Source: Amphibalanus amphitrite (lineage: Eukaryota > Arthropoda > Thecostraca > Balanomorpha > Balanidae). From it: DNA of 64,000 nucleotides. How positions within the stretch are numbered: the first letter of the stretch is position 1; each line of letters opens with the position of its first letter. Both the position numbers and the translations under genes were made by a program. Below are positions 12,401-31,900 of this stretch, piece after piece. The stretch lies in the NCBI RefSeq assembly GCF_019059575.1, contig NW_024881529.1:62001-126000 (forward strand). Reading direction: 5' to 3'. Under the pieces are notes generated by a model. The model saw nothing but the letters and a program-made list of their open reading frames with translations. It was not told the origin of the DNA and made no database searches.

Positions 12401-13778
12401 CCACGCTGATACTGTAGTTCCTGCCAGGCAAGAGGTTGTCGACACTGAACTTGGTATCGCCCACGACGGTGGTGCTGGAGTCGCCGTTGAACGTCTCCAG
12501 CTCCTGGTAGGTTACGCGATAGTGGTCCTGGTAGCTCTCCGGGTCCGGCTGCCACTCGACAAAGATCTCCCCCGTTTCCGGGTTGGTGGTTGAGTTCATG
12601 CCGATGACAGGCAGCGGGCTGGTGGTGACGTTACCCTCGGCAGGCCACGAGGCGACGTTCACCGACACCGCCTTCACCATGACCTTGTAGGTCACGCCGG
12701 GCTCCAGGCCCTCGGTGAACAGAGCAGAGGTCGGCTGACCCCGCTCGATAATCTGGGGCGCCTTCTTCCGGGTGTCTATGGAAACCGAGTACTTGTCGAA
12801 TTCAACGAACCCTTTGGGAGGCTGCCACCGGACAACAAATGACCTCGGCTTGAGTGATCGAGGGTCGAAGGTCACATTTCTTGGAGCCAGAGGCACTGTT
12901 CTGTACTGGGCAGTGGTAGGCAGAGACACTTGGTCATTGCTGATTGTCTGTACAGAAATGTTGTATGGACGACCAGGTGTAAGTCCATAAAATGCTGCCT
13001 GGGCAGGACCAGGGGGCTCTCCATCTTTCTCAACCTCAAACACACTGTCAGGTGCATCTGGAGGATCAATGGACACCTTGTATTTTGAGTAGATGCCAGC
13101 TGGATATGGTGGCTGCCACAGGACAAGCATAGTTGTTTCATTCCTGAACCACACGATGAATCTCCCTGGAGTATTTGGGATAGTTGTGATGTTTGCTGAT
13201 GCAGCTTCTGAGCTCTCTGCATCACCATATCTGGAGTACAACTCTAGGCCATATGATGCACCTGGTGTAAGTTCACGCAAGGTGAAAGGTGACTTGTCCT
13301 TGTCAATGATGATGTTGTGCACTGAATTCTGAGGCTCTGAATATGGAATGACCTTCAGCTTGTACCCAGTTGTCCCTCCAGCAGTTGGCGGTAGCCATGA
13401 CACCTGGACAATCTTGCCAGAGAGCACCGCGGCAGAAAAGTTCTCTGGTGGATTTGGCTTTGTGTCAAGAGTTTCAGACCATGCAGGCCAATCAGTGTAG
13501 CTATCATTGGTAAGGTACAGTGATACTTCATACTTTGCACCAGGCAGGACATTAGTCAGGGTGACTCCTCTCCTAATTTGAGCAGGGGTGAAAGTTGCAT
13601 TTGGTGCTGGATAACCCTCTGCAGGTCTGTAGTCCAGGCGGAACCGTGCAGACTGAACATCAATCTCAAACGGAGTCTGAACCACAAGATCTGTTGATTC
13701 AACAAATCCTGTCACTGTGAAGAAGACCAACAACGCAGTGGCTCCCATTTTCCAGCCCATGGTTGTTTGTAGCTTCAC
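9474..13778 (-). CDS. Ptp10D: Receptor-type tyrosine-protein phosphatase, Ptp10D/R3 class (partial, one large exon)
   Basis: Type I membrane receptor that removes phosphate from phosphotyrosine. Fly Ptp10D acts in axon guidance and tracheal lumen control, counteracting receptor kinases. The exon has 1,435 codons. A signal peptide follows three candidate Met codons (residues 1, 7, 11; Met7 has the best context, ACCATGG). There are about 12 FN3-like repeats, residues 35-1130, each marked by an L-x-PG-x-x-Y motif (GLTPGRPYNISV, DLYPGAVYEIRI). A hydrophobic helix lies near 1188-1209 followed by RRRN. The phosphatase domain starts near 1259 (NRFTNILPYDHSRVKLQ, DYINANYVPGY) and runs to the WPDFGVPEP motif. 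The frame reads through a CAG/GTGAGT donor at 9474/9473, the true exon end. The exon with the HCSAGVGRTG P-loop was not found, so the 3' half lies outside or is lost. Codon use shifts: residues 1 to about 340 are AT-richer at third positions than the rest. Family call secure; orthology to Ptp10D versus a sister R3 gene less so. Confidence 0.88.
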
Positions 13779-14339
13779 TCAGGTCTCGAGGAGCAGTCAA
13801 ACAGTCACCACGGCCTTACACTTTGTTTCGCCAGTGCTATGACCCACAAATCATGGTCATATTCTTCTTATACCAAAGATCTTCATATCACAGCCATTTC
13901 ACACACACCACAGGTGCAGCAGCACACCGCCCCGACGTTCACTCGCCGACTGCAGATGTGAAAGTTGTTTTCCTCATAGTGATGTTTAGAAAGCTTTTCT
14001 GTCTTATGTTCTAAAAACGGAATTGATGAAGAAATAATAAAAATGCCCATAATTACTTAAAAAATAAAATATTCTATTTAAATGTAAAAATTGGGGTACT
14101 TTGTACCTAAAAACAAAAATAAAATAATTTCTTTTCGCGCACTACTCATGCTAGCGAATTATTTCAAGTTCTTCAGATTTGTCGCTAGAATAAAAAATCT
14201 CCCTAGATTCACAAAGCACTGCATTGACAATGGACGCAAATTTCATTATTGTCTGGCTGGTCCATGGTTGATGGGCAAGCGAATGACCAGTTATGATTGT
14301 ATTGGCACCCAGCGACATGTCTCAGATCAGTCGGTGACC
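13779..14339. other. Upstream flank of the receptor phosphatase
   Basis: AT-rich spacer between the phosphatase start codon and the RB1CC1 3' side. It would hold the phosphatase 5' UTR and promoter or an upstream intron. No TATA box or initiator could be assigned with confidence. Confidence 0.35.
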
Positions 14340-14606
14340 TCGATGCCCAGGTCAAATGTCTGGCGCTGAGGGCGCCACGAAGTCGAGCTGTGACATTTTT
14401 GGATCACGCAGAGCCCAGAGATGGCCCAGAGGCTCATTTGTAACTTCATAGGTCAGTGACCTGGCCTGAAAATGCAGCTTGTTGCCAGATCTGGCTTGAG
14501 TCTAACGTCAGGTGCACCAACCTTCAGCCATCTTAGGCCAGCGTGTTGTGAATGATCAATCGACAAAATAGAAAGGGGTTGGCACCCGCCACCTCTCGGC
14601 CGGAGA
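14340..14606 (+). mobile_element. Old fragment of the TTAA/AGGTCA element family
   Basis: Diverged homologue of the right part of the element at 53160-54191. It shares the order TCTGGC-GTGAGGGCG, CATAGGTCAGTGACCTG, CAGGTG-CCAA, then GGCACCCGCC and CTCGGCCGG. The terminal TTAA and the G-runs have decayed, so it appears to be an ancient insertion between two genes. Confidence 0.6.
14450..14462. promoter_or_regulatory. Perfect AGGTCA inverted repeat, 1-bp spacer
   Basis: AGGTCA-G-TGACCT, a palindrome of two nuclear-receptor half-sites (IR1 layout, as bound by EcR/USP in arthropods). It lies in a transposon fossil about 670 bp upstream of the receptor phosphatase start. The site is seen; receptor binding is not shown. 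Confidence 0.3.
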
Positions 14607-14673
14607 TGAAAAATACTTCTCAGAACGAGCAACAACTAGCTGCAAAGGCTAATCGCACTTGGTGTACAATGTA

Positions 14674-14679
14674 TTTATT
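14674..14679 (-). terminator. Candidate poly(A) signal for RB1CC1
   Basis: AATAAA on the minus strand about 375 bp past the RB1CC1 stop codon. It is one candidate in an AT-rich stretch and no cleavage site can be assigned. Confidence 0.3.
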
Positions 14680-15054
14680 TCGCTCGTGATTCAATTCATA
14701 CATGGATGGTGAGCGGCCAAAGCACAAGCACAATAAATGGCCAGCCACCCAAATGGTCACCCGACGCCCCACCATAGGTTAAATACGCACATTGGCGGGC
14801 AAAGTCACCGATAAAGCACAATACTGGTGAATACACAATCAGCGGCAGTCTCACCCGCACCGCAGTCGGTTAGTAAAAACGAACACTGGAAATGGCCGAG
14901 GTCAACCTCGGCGGATATTGTGCATATAGAATTCACGCGCATACGTCGCCAGTCTGACGGAATACACAGCACACGCTGTAGTCTCGGCGCAGACACCTCC
15001 AGTCTCACGGAAAGCTCTATCATACCCGAATCATTTGCACCGCGCCGCCGCTCC

Positions 15055-23243
<8,189 letters not shown>

Positions 23244-23629
23244 CACGTCTGATGAGAAAGTGTCTTCTGGAAAAATTGCCCTCCTGGTGACACCTGAAAA
23301 ATGAAAAGATGATGCTTTGGTAATCAAAGTGCCGTGGACATTCACATTGGAATACAGGACAGATATTTTCAGCATCAATGATTCTGATTCAGCTCAAGGC
23401 TGTATATTAGGTTCAGCCTTCAGGGTAACCAAAAGTTAAGCTGCACTTCACTCCATCCTCGAAGTTAAACCACTTGCGATTTCCAAGTCAAAGTAAAGAA
23501 ATCCTGACCATGCAACCACAAAGAAAATGCCCACAAAAATGCTCCTGTGCTTCTCCGTTGCTTCTCCGTGTCGATTTGCCTCGAAAACAAAAACAAAGGC
23601 TGAACAGCTGATGGCTGATATCCTTTATA
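23244..23629. other. RB1CC1 5' flank
   Basis: No promoter motif could be assigned. It may contain the RB1CC1 5' UTR or a first-intron end, since an AG lies upstream of the start codon in AT-rich sequence. Confidence 0.35.
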
Positions 23630-23633
23630 TTAA

Positions 23634-24303
23634 AACGCAGTTCACACTTGCCCGTAAGGTCTGCCGGTGACGGGCCCGACACCGTCAAAACGGCCGAAAC
23701 CGACGGAGTGACGGCCGTCAGGTCGACGGGCATGTGTGAACCGGCAGCGTTTGACGGCCGGCAACAGCTGACTGCGCCGGCGCCGGACCTGACGGCCGTC
23801 GCTTTGGAAAGTTCAGCAATGTTCAACTTTTGACGGTGACGGGCCCGTCGGTTTGAATGTCTGCGTGTTGGAGGAAGAGGAAAAGGAACCTTCTCATGCA
23901 GCATGAAGCTTATATGCATTTTTAAGATCATTTGTACCATTTTCCATCCATTTGTTGAGATGAAAGTGTTTATTACGGCACGATATCTTGAGATTCGATC
24001 CCTGATTTAAATCAGCGAACCGATGTGTCTTTCATTTAAATTAAATTGCAGCATTATTTGACATAAAAATGTAATTTTATTTCTGTAATTCAAAGAATAT
24101 TTTTAACCTCTCGGCCTCTACCGTCTCCCCATCCCCTTCCCCCATCTGCGTCAATCTCGAAAATGGTGCGCCATTTCTGTCACAACATATGGCAGCCAAC
24201 GGGAGCTACCAAATCTCAACTTTCGTTTGACGGGCTGCAGGCCGTCAGGTCGACGGTGACGGGCCCGACACCGACAGACTGACGGTCATGTGTGAACTGC
24301 GTT
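23634..24303. mobile_element. 670-bp MITE with TTAA target duplication
   Basis: Ends AACGCAGTTCACAC and its exact inverse, each flanked by TTAA (23630-23633, 24304-24307). Subterminal regions are rich in palindromic GACGGCCGTCAGGTCGACGG-type motifs in several copies. No coding frame of note. TTAA suggests mobilisation by a piggyBac-type transposase; this is inferred from the target only. Confidence 0.75.
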
Positions 24304-24939
24304 TTAAAGTCGAGTCAAGAGAGAAAACAACCACCTATAAATATCAAACCTGAAAACATCGATTTTCAGTCAACAAATCCACCAGCACAAAACACTATGT
24401 ATTGTGGTTTTGTAATTTTCATTTTCTCAAAAATGCATTTAGGTTTTCTGGGTACGATACATAAAATACGCAGTACAGAAATTTGATTTCCTGTTTAATA
24501 GACGAGTAGCTTCCATAATAGTGCTTTTCTATATCCCAATCGACGAATCATAAGTCGGCATTAGCTGTTATTGCTATCGTAAGCAGCATTAACAGCAAAA
24601 GTATACAGAGGTGAAATTTTGCAATACAATTTTTCAATACAATGGAGCAAAAAGATAGCTAACATGTGTTAATAAAAAATTGGAAGGCCAAGCCGCTAAG
24701 GAGGTAGGCATACCTAGTTGCACGGAGACACAAGTAAAATCGTTTTTAAATGATTCTAAATAGTCTGCAGACTATTGATATCTAATATGAATCAATTAAC
24801 CTGAATACGTTGCCAAGTTCAAGTTAATAGACATATTCGTCCAAGGAGACTGCGAATTCGGGGTTAGTATCCGTGCGAGAGGGGCCTATCATCCAGACGG
24901 AAGATTAAGTTGGATATTGACTTGGTTGCTTTAAGGTTT
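24304..24939. other. AT-rich spacer, nothing recognised
   Basis: No gene, RNA or repeat structure was identified between the TTAA element and the tRNA-like repeat. Confidence 0.4.
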
Positions 24940-25190
24940 GCCGGTCCCGTAGCTCAGTTGGTAGAGCGTTGGACTCCGCGTGGTGAGAGCACGCGTTCCC
25001 GGTTACAACAGTCCGGGTTCGAAGTGCGACGGGCGCTTGACATTTATGGGCCTCCTGACAGGTATGGTTGCGGTTGGTGGCAGGCCGTAGCCTGGCGAAG
25101 TCAGTGAGGGGACCGGCCGTGCGCGGCTATGTGCGCACGTTAAACTTTGGACTCTAAATTCTGCCATAAAACTGGGATTGCGCGATCGGA
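24940..25190 (+). mobile_element. tRNA-derived SINE-like sequence
   Basis: Contains a pol III A box (TAGCTCAGTTGG) with an intact D-arm (GCTC/GAGC), and a B-box-like GGGTTCGAAGTG about 60 bp later. Spacing and T-arm pairing do not fit a functional tRNA, and an extra stem CGCGTG/CACGCG lies where the anticodon arm should be. The 3' limit and tail are unclear. Confidence 0.5.
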
Positions 25191-25262
25191 GGGTAGAGGG
25201 CAGGCAGTGCTGGAAATGAGGCCGCTTTCTGGTCCCGGCGTTTTATTCTCCGGGTGGGTTAG

Positions 25263-25813
25263 TGTTGCGGCGTTCTACGTGTCGTTAACCCATGCCTTTT
25301 CCCCTGGCAGGGTCCCCCGCATGTGAATGCTGCATGTGACCCGAACTGCTAACGCGTCTGGAGAAAGTTGGACATTGTGTTGCTCGGCGTACCTACCTGG
25401 AAAGAGTACGTTCCTATTTTTCTAGTCATGTGCGCTGATTAAGTTTGTGTATAATCTAATCGCCCTTGGTTAATGGAAAACTGATTTAATCCTGGCATTA
25501 TGCGTACGTATTTGTATTTGTTTCAGACATCATGTTGAGTTGACTAAGATTTATTCATATTGCTTGCACTTGGTGTGAACAAGTATGTGTGCATTTATGC
25601 AGTCAGAGTGGCGCAATCTCGCTCAGGCAACATTTTACATTGTTTTCTGTCTGGTGTGATTGACAGGTTTTTTACGGTCAGTTGGTCGTTACCAACTTCT
25701 CTGCTGCCACACACGCACTGCTGACAATAGATGTAGAAAGAAACGACCCAGTTGTTTATTCCCAATGTGTCAGTAGTGACGAGACATTGCTAGTGGTGGC
25801 GGAGGCCACATCA
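25263..25813 (+). repeat. BEL 5' LTR
   Basis: Begins TGTTGCGGCGTTCTACG and ends GGCCACATCA. Same length and sequence as the 3' copy as far as read. Confidence 0.93.
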
Positions 25814-25987
25814 GTAAAAAACTCTTCCTCTTGCCAGTAGCTTAGACCATTAACTAACCCATTAACAAACGTTGACTTCCAGTCTCCAGACCCATGTGCG
25901 TTGTCATATCATCCTTCTTGACATCAGTAGTTCGAAACTGTCTCTGTCATCCACTAACTCCCACTGATTGAAAGCAAGGTCACCAAA

Positions 25988-28900
25988 ATGGCAGAAGGTG
26001 GCGAACCTGCTGATGGAGTTGACCGTCTCACATCCCGTAGTGGGAGGCACGTCACACTCACCGAAGAAGGGAGGCAGTTCCAGATCGACACGAAGGAAAA
26101 GAAGTACCAGAGATGTGTGAAGGAGTTGAAGAGAACCGGTGTCGATATCATCAAGAGTCTGAAGAGCTCTGACGAAGGCGAAGAAGATGAGACGCTCAAG
26201 GAAGCGTACATCCAATGGAAGAGAGCCTACATCAGTCTCGTTCAAACAAACAGTGAGCTGCTAGTACTCCTTTCAGAAGGCGAACGACAAGAGCGTACAA
26301 TGAGGCACCAAGATGTCATGAATGACATGAACACGATGAAGGAAGAGATGGAAGGGAGATTGGAGCCAACCCACAAGACACAAGACGCACAACCATCGAT
26401 CTCTCTCAAATCTTCAGGAAGTTCCGTTCGGGCGAAGATAAGTCTAATGCACCTTGAAGATGCCCAGAAGCGAGCAGAGCTGGAGGCCAGGACTGCTGCA
26501 GCAAAGAAGCGACTGGCGATCGAGCGTCAGCGACAGGAGCTGGAGTGGAAAATGCGAGAGCTGGAATTGGAGACCGAACATGACATACTTACAGCAAAGA
26601 AGGAAGCTCTGCTTAAGTTCGAAAGGGAAGAAGGAATGAGCGAGTCGGAGCACCCTATTACGAAGGGCGAGACAAGAAGAGAGACCCCTAGTGAGGAAGA
26701 AGCGTCTCATGCTGCAAGAACCAAGGAAGAACCAGAGGTACAAAAGGAGGTCAGCGAATCAACCGCCACTGAAGTGCTAGCGAGTCTGGTGAACGTCCTC
26801 AAAGACCAGGGCAAGCAAGGCCGCCTGCCCATGATCGAACCTGGTGTGTTTACCGGAAGTGTTGACAAGTTCCCGATCTGGCTGAGAGCGTTCGAAACGT
26901 ACGTGGAGCATCGGACCTCAAGTACAGTGGAACGCTTACACTTCCTCAGCAGGTACACCGATGGTGAAGCCCACAGTGCTATCGCCGGGTTCCTACATCT
27001 ACGGACAGCTGATGCCTATATCAAGGCCAAAGAGAAGCTCGTCTCACGGTACGGCAACGACTTCCTCGTGGCTAGCAGCTACTTGAATCGACTGAGGGAA
27101 TGGCCCATAGTAAGATCGGGGGACAGCAAAGGACTCCAGCGACTCGCAGACTTATTGGAGCACTGTTTGATGGCCTCCGCTGCCCTCCCAGGCATGCGAG
27201 CTCTGGACGACCCGCACACCATTCACCTGGTGCTCAAGAAGCTCCCTGCCTACGTCACTGACAGATGGAAGCGGCTTGTGGACACCCGTGTCTACGGCGC
27301 TACCCCGAGCTACCCGACTTTTACAGACTTCGTGGAGCTGGTGGCCACGGAAGCACGCATCGCCTGCGGACCTGTGAGTGTGCAAATGGAAGAGAGTCTG
27401 CACACAAGAGACCCGAAGCAGGCGAGAGGAAAGGTGCATACTTTCACGTCAAGCACCGACAACCCCTGTGGAGCGTGCGGCCATAAAACCGAGGAGCGTT
27501 CAGTTTCTAAAGAAACCACGACAAGAAGCAGACGTCCTTGCATCATCTGCGGTGAAGATCACACTGTACATGCCTGCAAGAAGTTCATGGCCATGAGCCT
27601 CGAAGACCGCAAGGTGCAGGTGTTGAAGAAGAGACTCTGCAGAGGATGTTTGAAACCAGGCCATATGTGGCGCGATTGCCGGAGAAGAGACAAGTGCGAT
27701 AAGTGCTCCAAGGCGCACCCAACGCTCCTCCATGACGAAGCGCTCGCCAAAACCGCTAACGCTCGCGGTCACAGTGAGACTGAGAACAGCAAGCCCACAA
27801 GAGGCGAAATGCAAGCAAAGGCGTCTTCACTGCGATCCACGGTCCAGAACGTCGAAGACTGCAGTACCTCTCACTGTCACACAATGATTGTTCCAGTAAA
27901 GCTGTACCGCCAGGATCAGCCCGAGCGTAAGGTCGTCACGTATGCACTGCTCGACCCGCAGTCGGATGCGAGTTTTGTGACTGACGCTCTCTGTGACGCC
28001 CTTCATCCAGAAGCCACCGAAGTCGAGCTGGAGCTGAGCACCATGAATGGTCGCAAGATACTGAAGTGCATGTCGACGTCAGGACTCGTCGTCGAAAGCC
28101 TGGAGAACGGTGAGAAGGTAGACCTTCCCACTCTGTATTCACGCCAGGAGATCCCAGCAGATCACACACTGATACCCAGACCTGAAACATGCCTCAAGTG
28201 GACGCACCTTCACCAAGTGGCAGACAAGATTCCCGTGCCACAATCTGACGCGGACATCGGACTCCTTCTGGGCGTCAACTGTCCGCGCATCATCAAGCCC
28301 AGGGAAGTCATCCCAGGAGAAGAAGACGATCCTTGGGCTGTGCGTACTCTTCTGGGCTGGGGTATAGTAGGACTCATCAGCAAGAGCGAACCGAAGGGAT
28401 GCTTCTACGTCGGCTCGGGTGATGAGCGCAAGAAGTTGTGTCACTTTGCCTACCGGACCAGAGTCAAGGATGTCAGCTTGCGAGAGGTTCAACAGGTCTT
28501 CGACAGTGGCTTCTTTGATCAGAGACAAGAAAAGGCGATGTCCCAAGAAGACATACAGTTTGTCAAGGTCATGACAGAGGGCATGCACAAAGAAGAAGGA
28601 GGCCACTTCGAAGCTCCCCTTCCGCTGAAAGAAGGCCAGTCAATGCCAAACAACAGAGATCTCGCAGAAGCCAGACTAGCCCAACTGAAAAGAAGACTCC
28701 TTCGAGACGACAAGCTGAGAACTGACTACGCGGCCTTCATGAGTGATCTCTTCCTGAAAGGATACGCTGAACCGGTTCCGGACGAGGAGAGAGACCGTGA
28801 CGGCATGGTCAACTACGTACCACACCACGGTGTGTACCATGAGAAGAAAGGAAAACTGAGGGTCGTGTTCGACTGCAGCGCACTCTGCAAGGATGACTGC

Positions 28901-31900
28901 CTGAACGCTCGTCTTCTCCAGGGACCAGATGTAAACAACAGCCTCATTGGCATTCTCGTGCGTTTCAGGGAAGCCCCTGTGGCGTTCAGTGGAGATATCG
29001 AAGGCATGTTCAACCAAGTGCGCGTCAACCCTGAACACAGAGACCTGCTCCGGTTCCTCTGGTGGAGCGACGGAGATCTCGACGAGCAGCCGCGAGAGTA
29101 CCGAATGTGCACTCACCTTTTCGGGGCTACGAGCTCTCCAGCAGTTGCACTCTTTGCTCTTAAGAAGACAGCTCAGATGTACGGAGAGGAGTACTCACCC
29201 GAAGCTGCGTCCTTTGTGGAGAGGAACTTCTACATCGACGATGGAGTGGCTTCGACCAAAACATCGGAGGACGCGGTCCGACTGATACGGGACGCGGTGA
29301 GTCTGTGTTCGAAGGGAGGATTCAACCTCCACAAGTTCATCTCCAACGACAGAGACGTTTTGAAAGCACTGCCGGTGTACAGTTTGTCGAAGAGCTGTCA
29401 GCTGGCACTGGACGGAGAGACGCCTCTCCCTCTTGAACGCGTGTTGGGCCTGAAGTGGGAGACCGAGGAAGACTCGCTGTGTATCGACGTCAGTTTTCCC
29501 AGCAAGCCAGCGACGAGAAGGGGTATTCTGTCATCAGTGAGCGCGATTTATGATCCCCTTGGATTTATCAGCCCATGCACTCTCGTGGCGAAGAACATTC
29601 TCAAACGCCTGTGCGTGGACAAGTACAGCTGGGACGACACAATTCCCGAGGACATGGAGGAAGAGTGGCGTTGTTGGAAGGAAGACGTTGAGCTGCTGTC
29701 CATGCTCAAGGTTCCCCGCTGCTTCGTCTCAGAGGAGCTCAGTGAAGTGAAGAAGTACGAAGTGCATCACTTCTCGGACGCGAGCTACGATGGATGCGGC
29801 CAGTGCTCGTACCTCAGGACCGTCTTCAAGGACGACAGGATCGCCAGCTCGCTGATAATGGCGAAGTCCAGAGTCACACCCGTGAGAGCGGTCACCATCC
29901 CGAGACTTGAGCTGGTTGGTGCCGTTATTTCTGTACAAGTAAGCTGCTTTCTCAGAAGCGAGCTGTCAATCCGGGACTATGAGGAATACTTCTGGTCTGA
30001 CAGCCGCGCAGTTCTCGGCTACATTCGCAACGACGCGAAGCGATTTCACGTGTTTGTAGCCAACAGGATCCAATACATCCGACAGCACACAGAGCCTCGG
30101 CAGTGGCATTACATCGAGTCAAAGAACAACCCAGCGGATTTAGCCTCCCGAGGAGTCGGCGCGAGAGAACTGTTCACCAGCAACCTGTGGTGGCATGGTC
30201 CAGAACTGCTTACAGCAGATGTCAACATCCCCGATACAGAGCAGGAGTTCATCGTCCCAAACGACGATTCAGAAGTGAAACGTTCTTCATACCGGACCAC
30301 GGTCTTGAAGTCCTGTGAAGACGACGAGGGAAGGATCTCCCAGGAGGCGAAACGAGGAGACACTGAAGGTGACGCCAAAGGAAAATGTGAGGGGGATGCA
30401 ACCAAACCAAATAGCGAGCTCGACGAAGAACAGAGAGTTGTATCCGGTGAAGATGACGACGTGCCCCCGATATCCAGTGGAGACCACTCGCTCGCGAAGC
30501 GCCTCGGCTACTTCTCCAGTTGGCACCGAGCAAAGAAGTCGGTAGCCTTGTGTCGGCGTTATATGACCATCTTGGCCAGCAAACCAAGTCAGAATCGAGG
30601 CACGACGGACGTCAGATCGTACGTGCCGGTCGAACGAATGACCGTAGACGACCTGATGCGAGCAGAACAAGCGATTTTGAAATCTGTTCAGAAAGAAGCG
30701 TTCACAGAAGAGCTGAGCCTGCTGACGTCACAGCAACAAGAAGGAAACTACGAAGAATGTGGACGCGAAGAAAATGCCAAAGAGAAGGCAGCCAAGAACA
30801 GAATCACGGGCAGAGACAAGTTTATAAAACGCAAAAGCCCGATCTACAGACTGGATCCGTTCCTCCGAGAGGACGGACTGATTTGTGTCGGAGGGCGCAT
30901 GAAGAACAGCACGCTGTCAAAGGAGGTTGCCCACCCGGTGATCCTCCCAAGAAAGAGTCACGTGACCGAGCTGATCGTGAAGGCGTGCCACGAAAACACG
31001 TGCCACGGTGGGCGTGGTACGACACTCAACGAGCTCCGTGCGGCCGGATATTGGGTCATTGGTGGTCGCCGCGCGGTAAGCAGCTACATTCTAGGCTGCG
31101 TCACGTGCAAGAAACTTCGCGGAAGTCCACGGATGCAGAAGATGGCGGATCTGCCACTTGAGAGGACTGAGCCGGTGGAGCCTTTCAGCCATTGCGCGGT
31201 CGATTGTTTCGGACCTTTCTATGTCAAGGAGCGGAGGAGCCAAGTGAAGCGCTGGGGTATCCTCTTCAGCTGCCTGGCATCCCGTGCCATCCACCTTGAG
31301 ACCGTCTGTTCCCTCTCAGCAGATTCCTTCCTGAACGCGTTTCGGCGCCTCGTCTGTCGAAGGGGTCCCGTTCGGAAGCTGTTCTGCGACAACGGGACGA
31401 ACTTCGTCGGAGGCAAGAACATGTTGGAGGAGGCGCTGAAGGAGGACGACCACATCCGAATCAGAGGAGAGCTGCTCAAGAAAGATTGTGACTGGTTCGA
31501 GTTCAAATTCAACGTGCCACAGGCAAGCGCCATGGGAGGAGTTTGGGAGCGCATGATCAGGAGCGTGAGGTCAGTTCTAACTCCCCTCATCGTGGCCCAT
31601 GGCCACACGATGGACGACGAGCTACTCCGGACGTTGCTGGTGGAGTGCGAGGCGATCGTCAACAGTCGTCCGATCTCGTACTTCAGCGGAGCGTCGGACG
31701 ATACGCTCCTGCCCCTCAGCCCCAATCAAATACTAACACTGAAAAGTAGAGTAGCAGTACCTTATCCCGGTAGTTTCTCCCAATCCGATCTCTACGTGCG
31801 TCAGCGCTGGAGGCGTGTCCAATTTCTGGCGGACCAATTCTGGCGGCGCTGGAGACGGGAGTTCCTGCCGACCCTGCAGGAGCGGCAGAAATGGGTTCAT

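Noticed and set aside
24945..25040. Functional tRNA gene
   Set aside because: A box and D-arm are good, but anticodon and T arms do not fold in tRNA spacing; treated as a SINE head.
25814..25850. Primer-binding site after the BEL 5' LTR
   Set aside because: No clear complement to a tRNA 3' end could be matched by eye.
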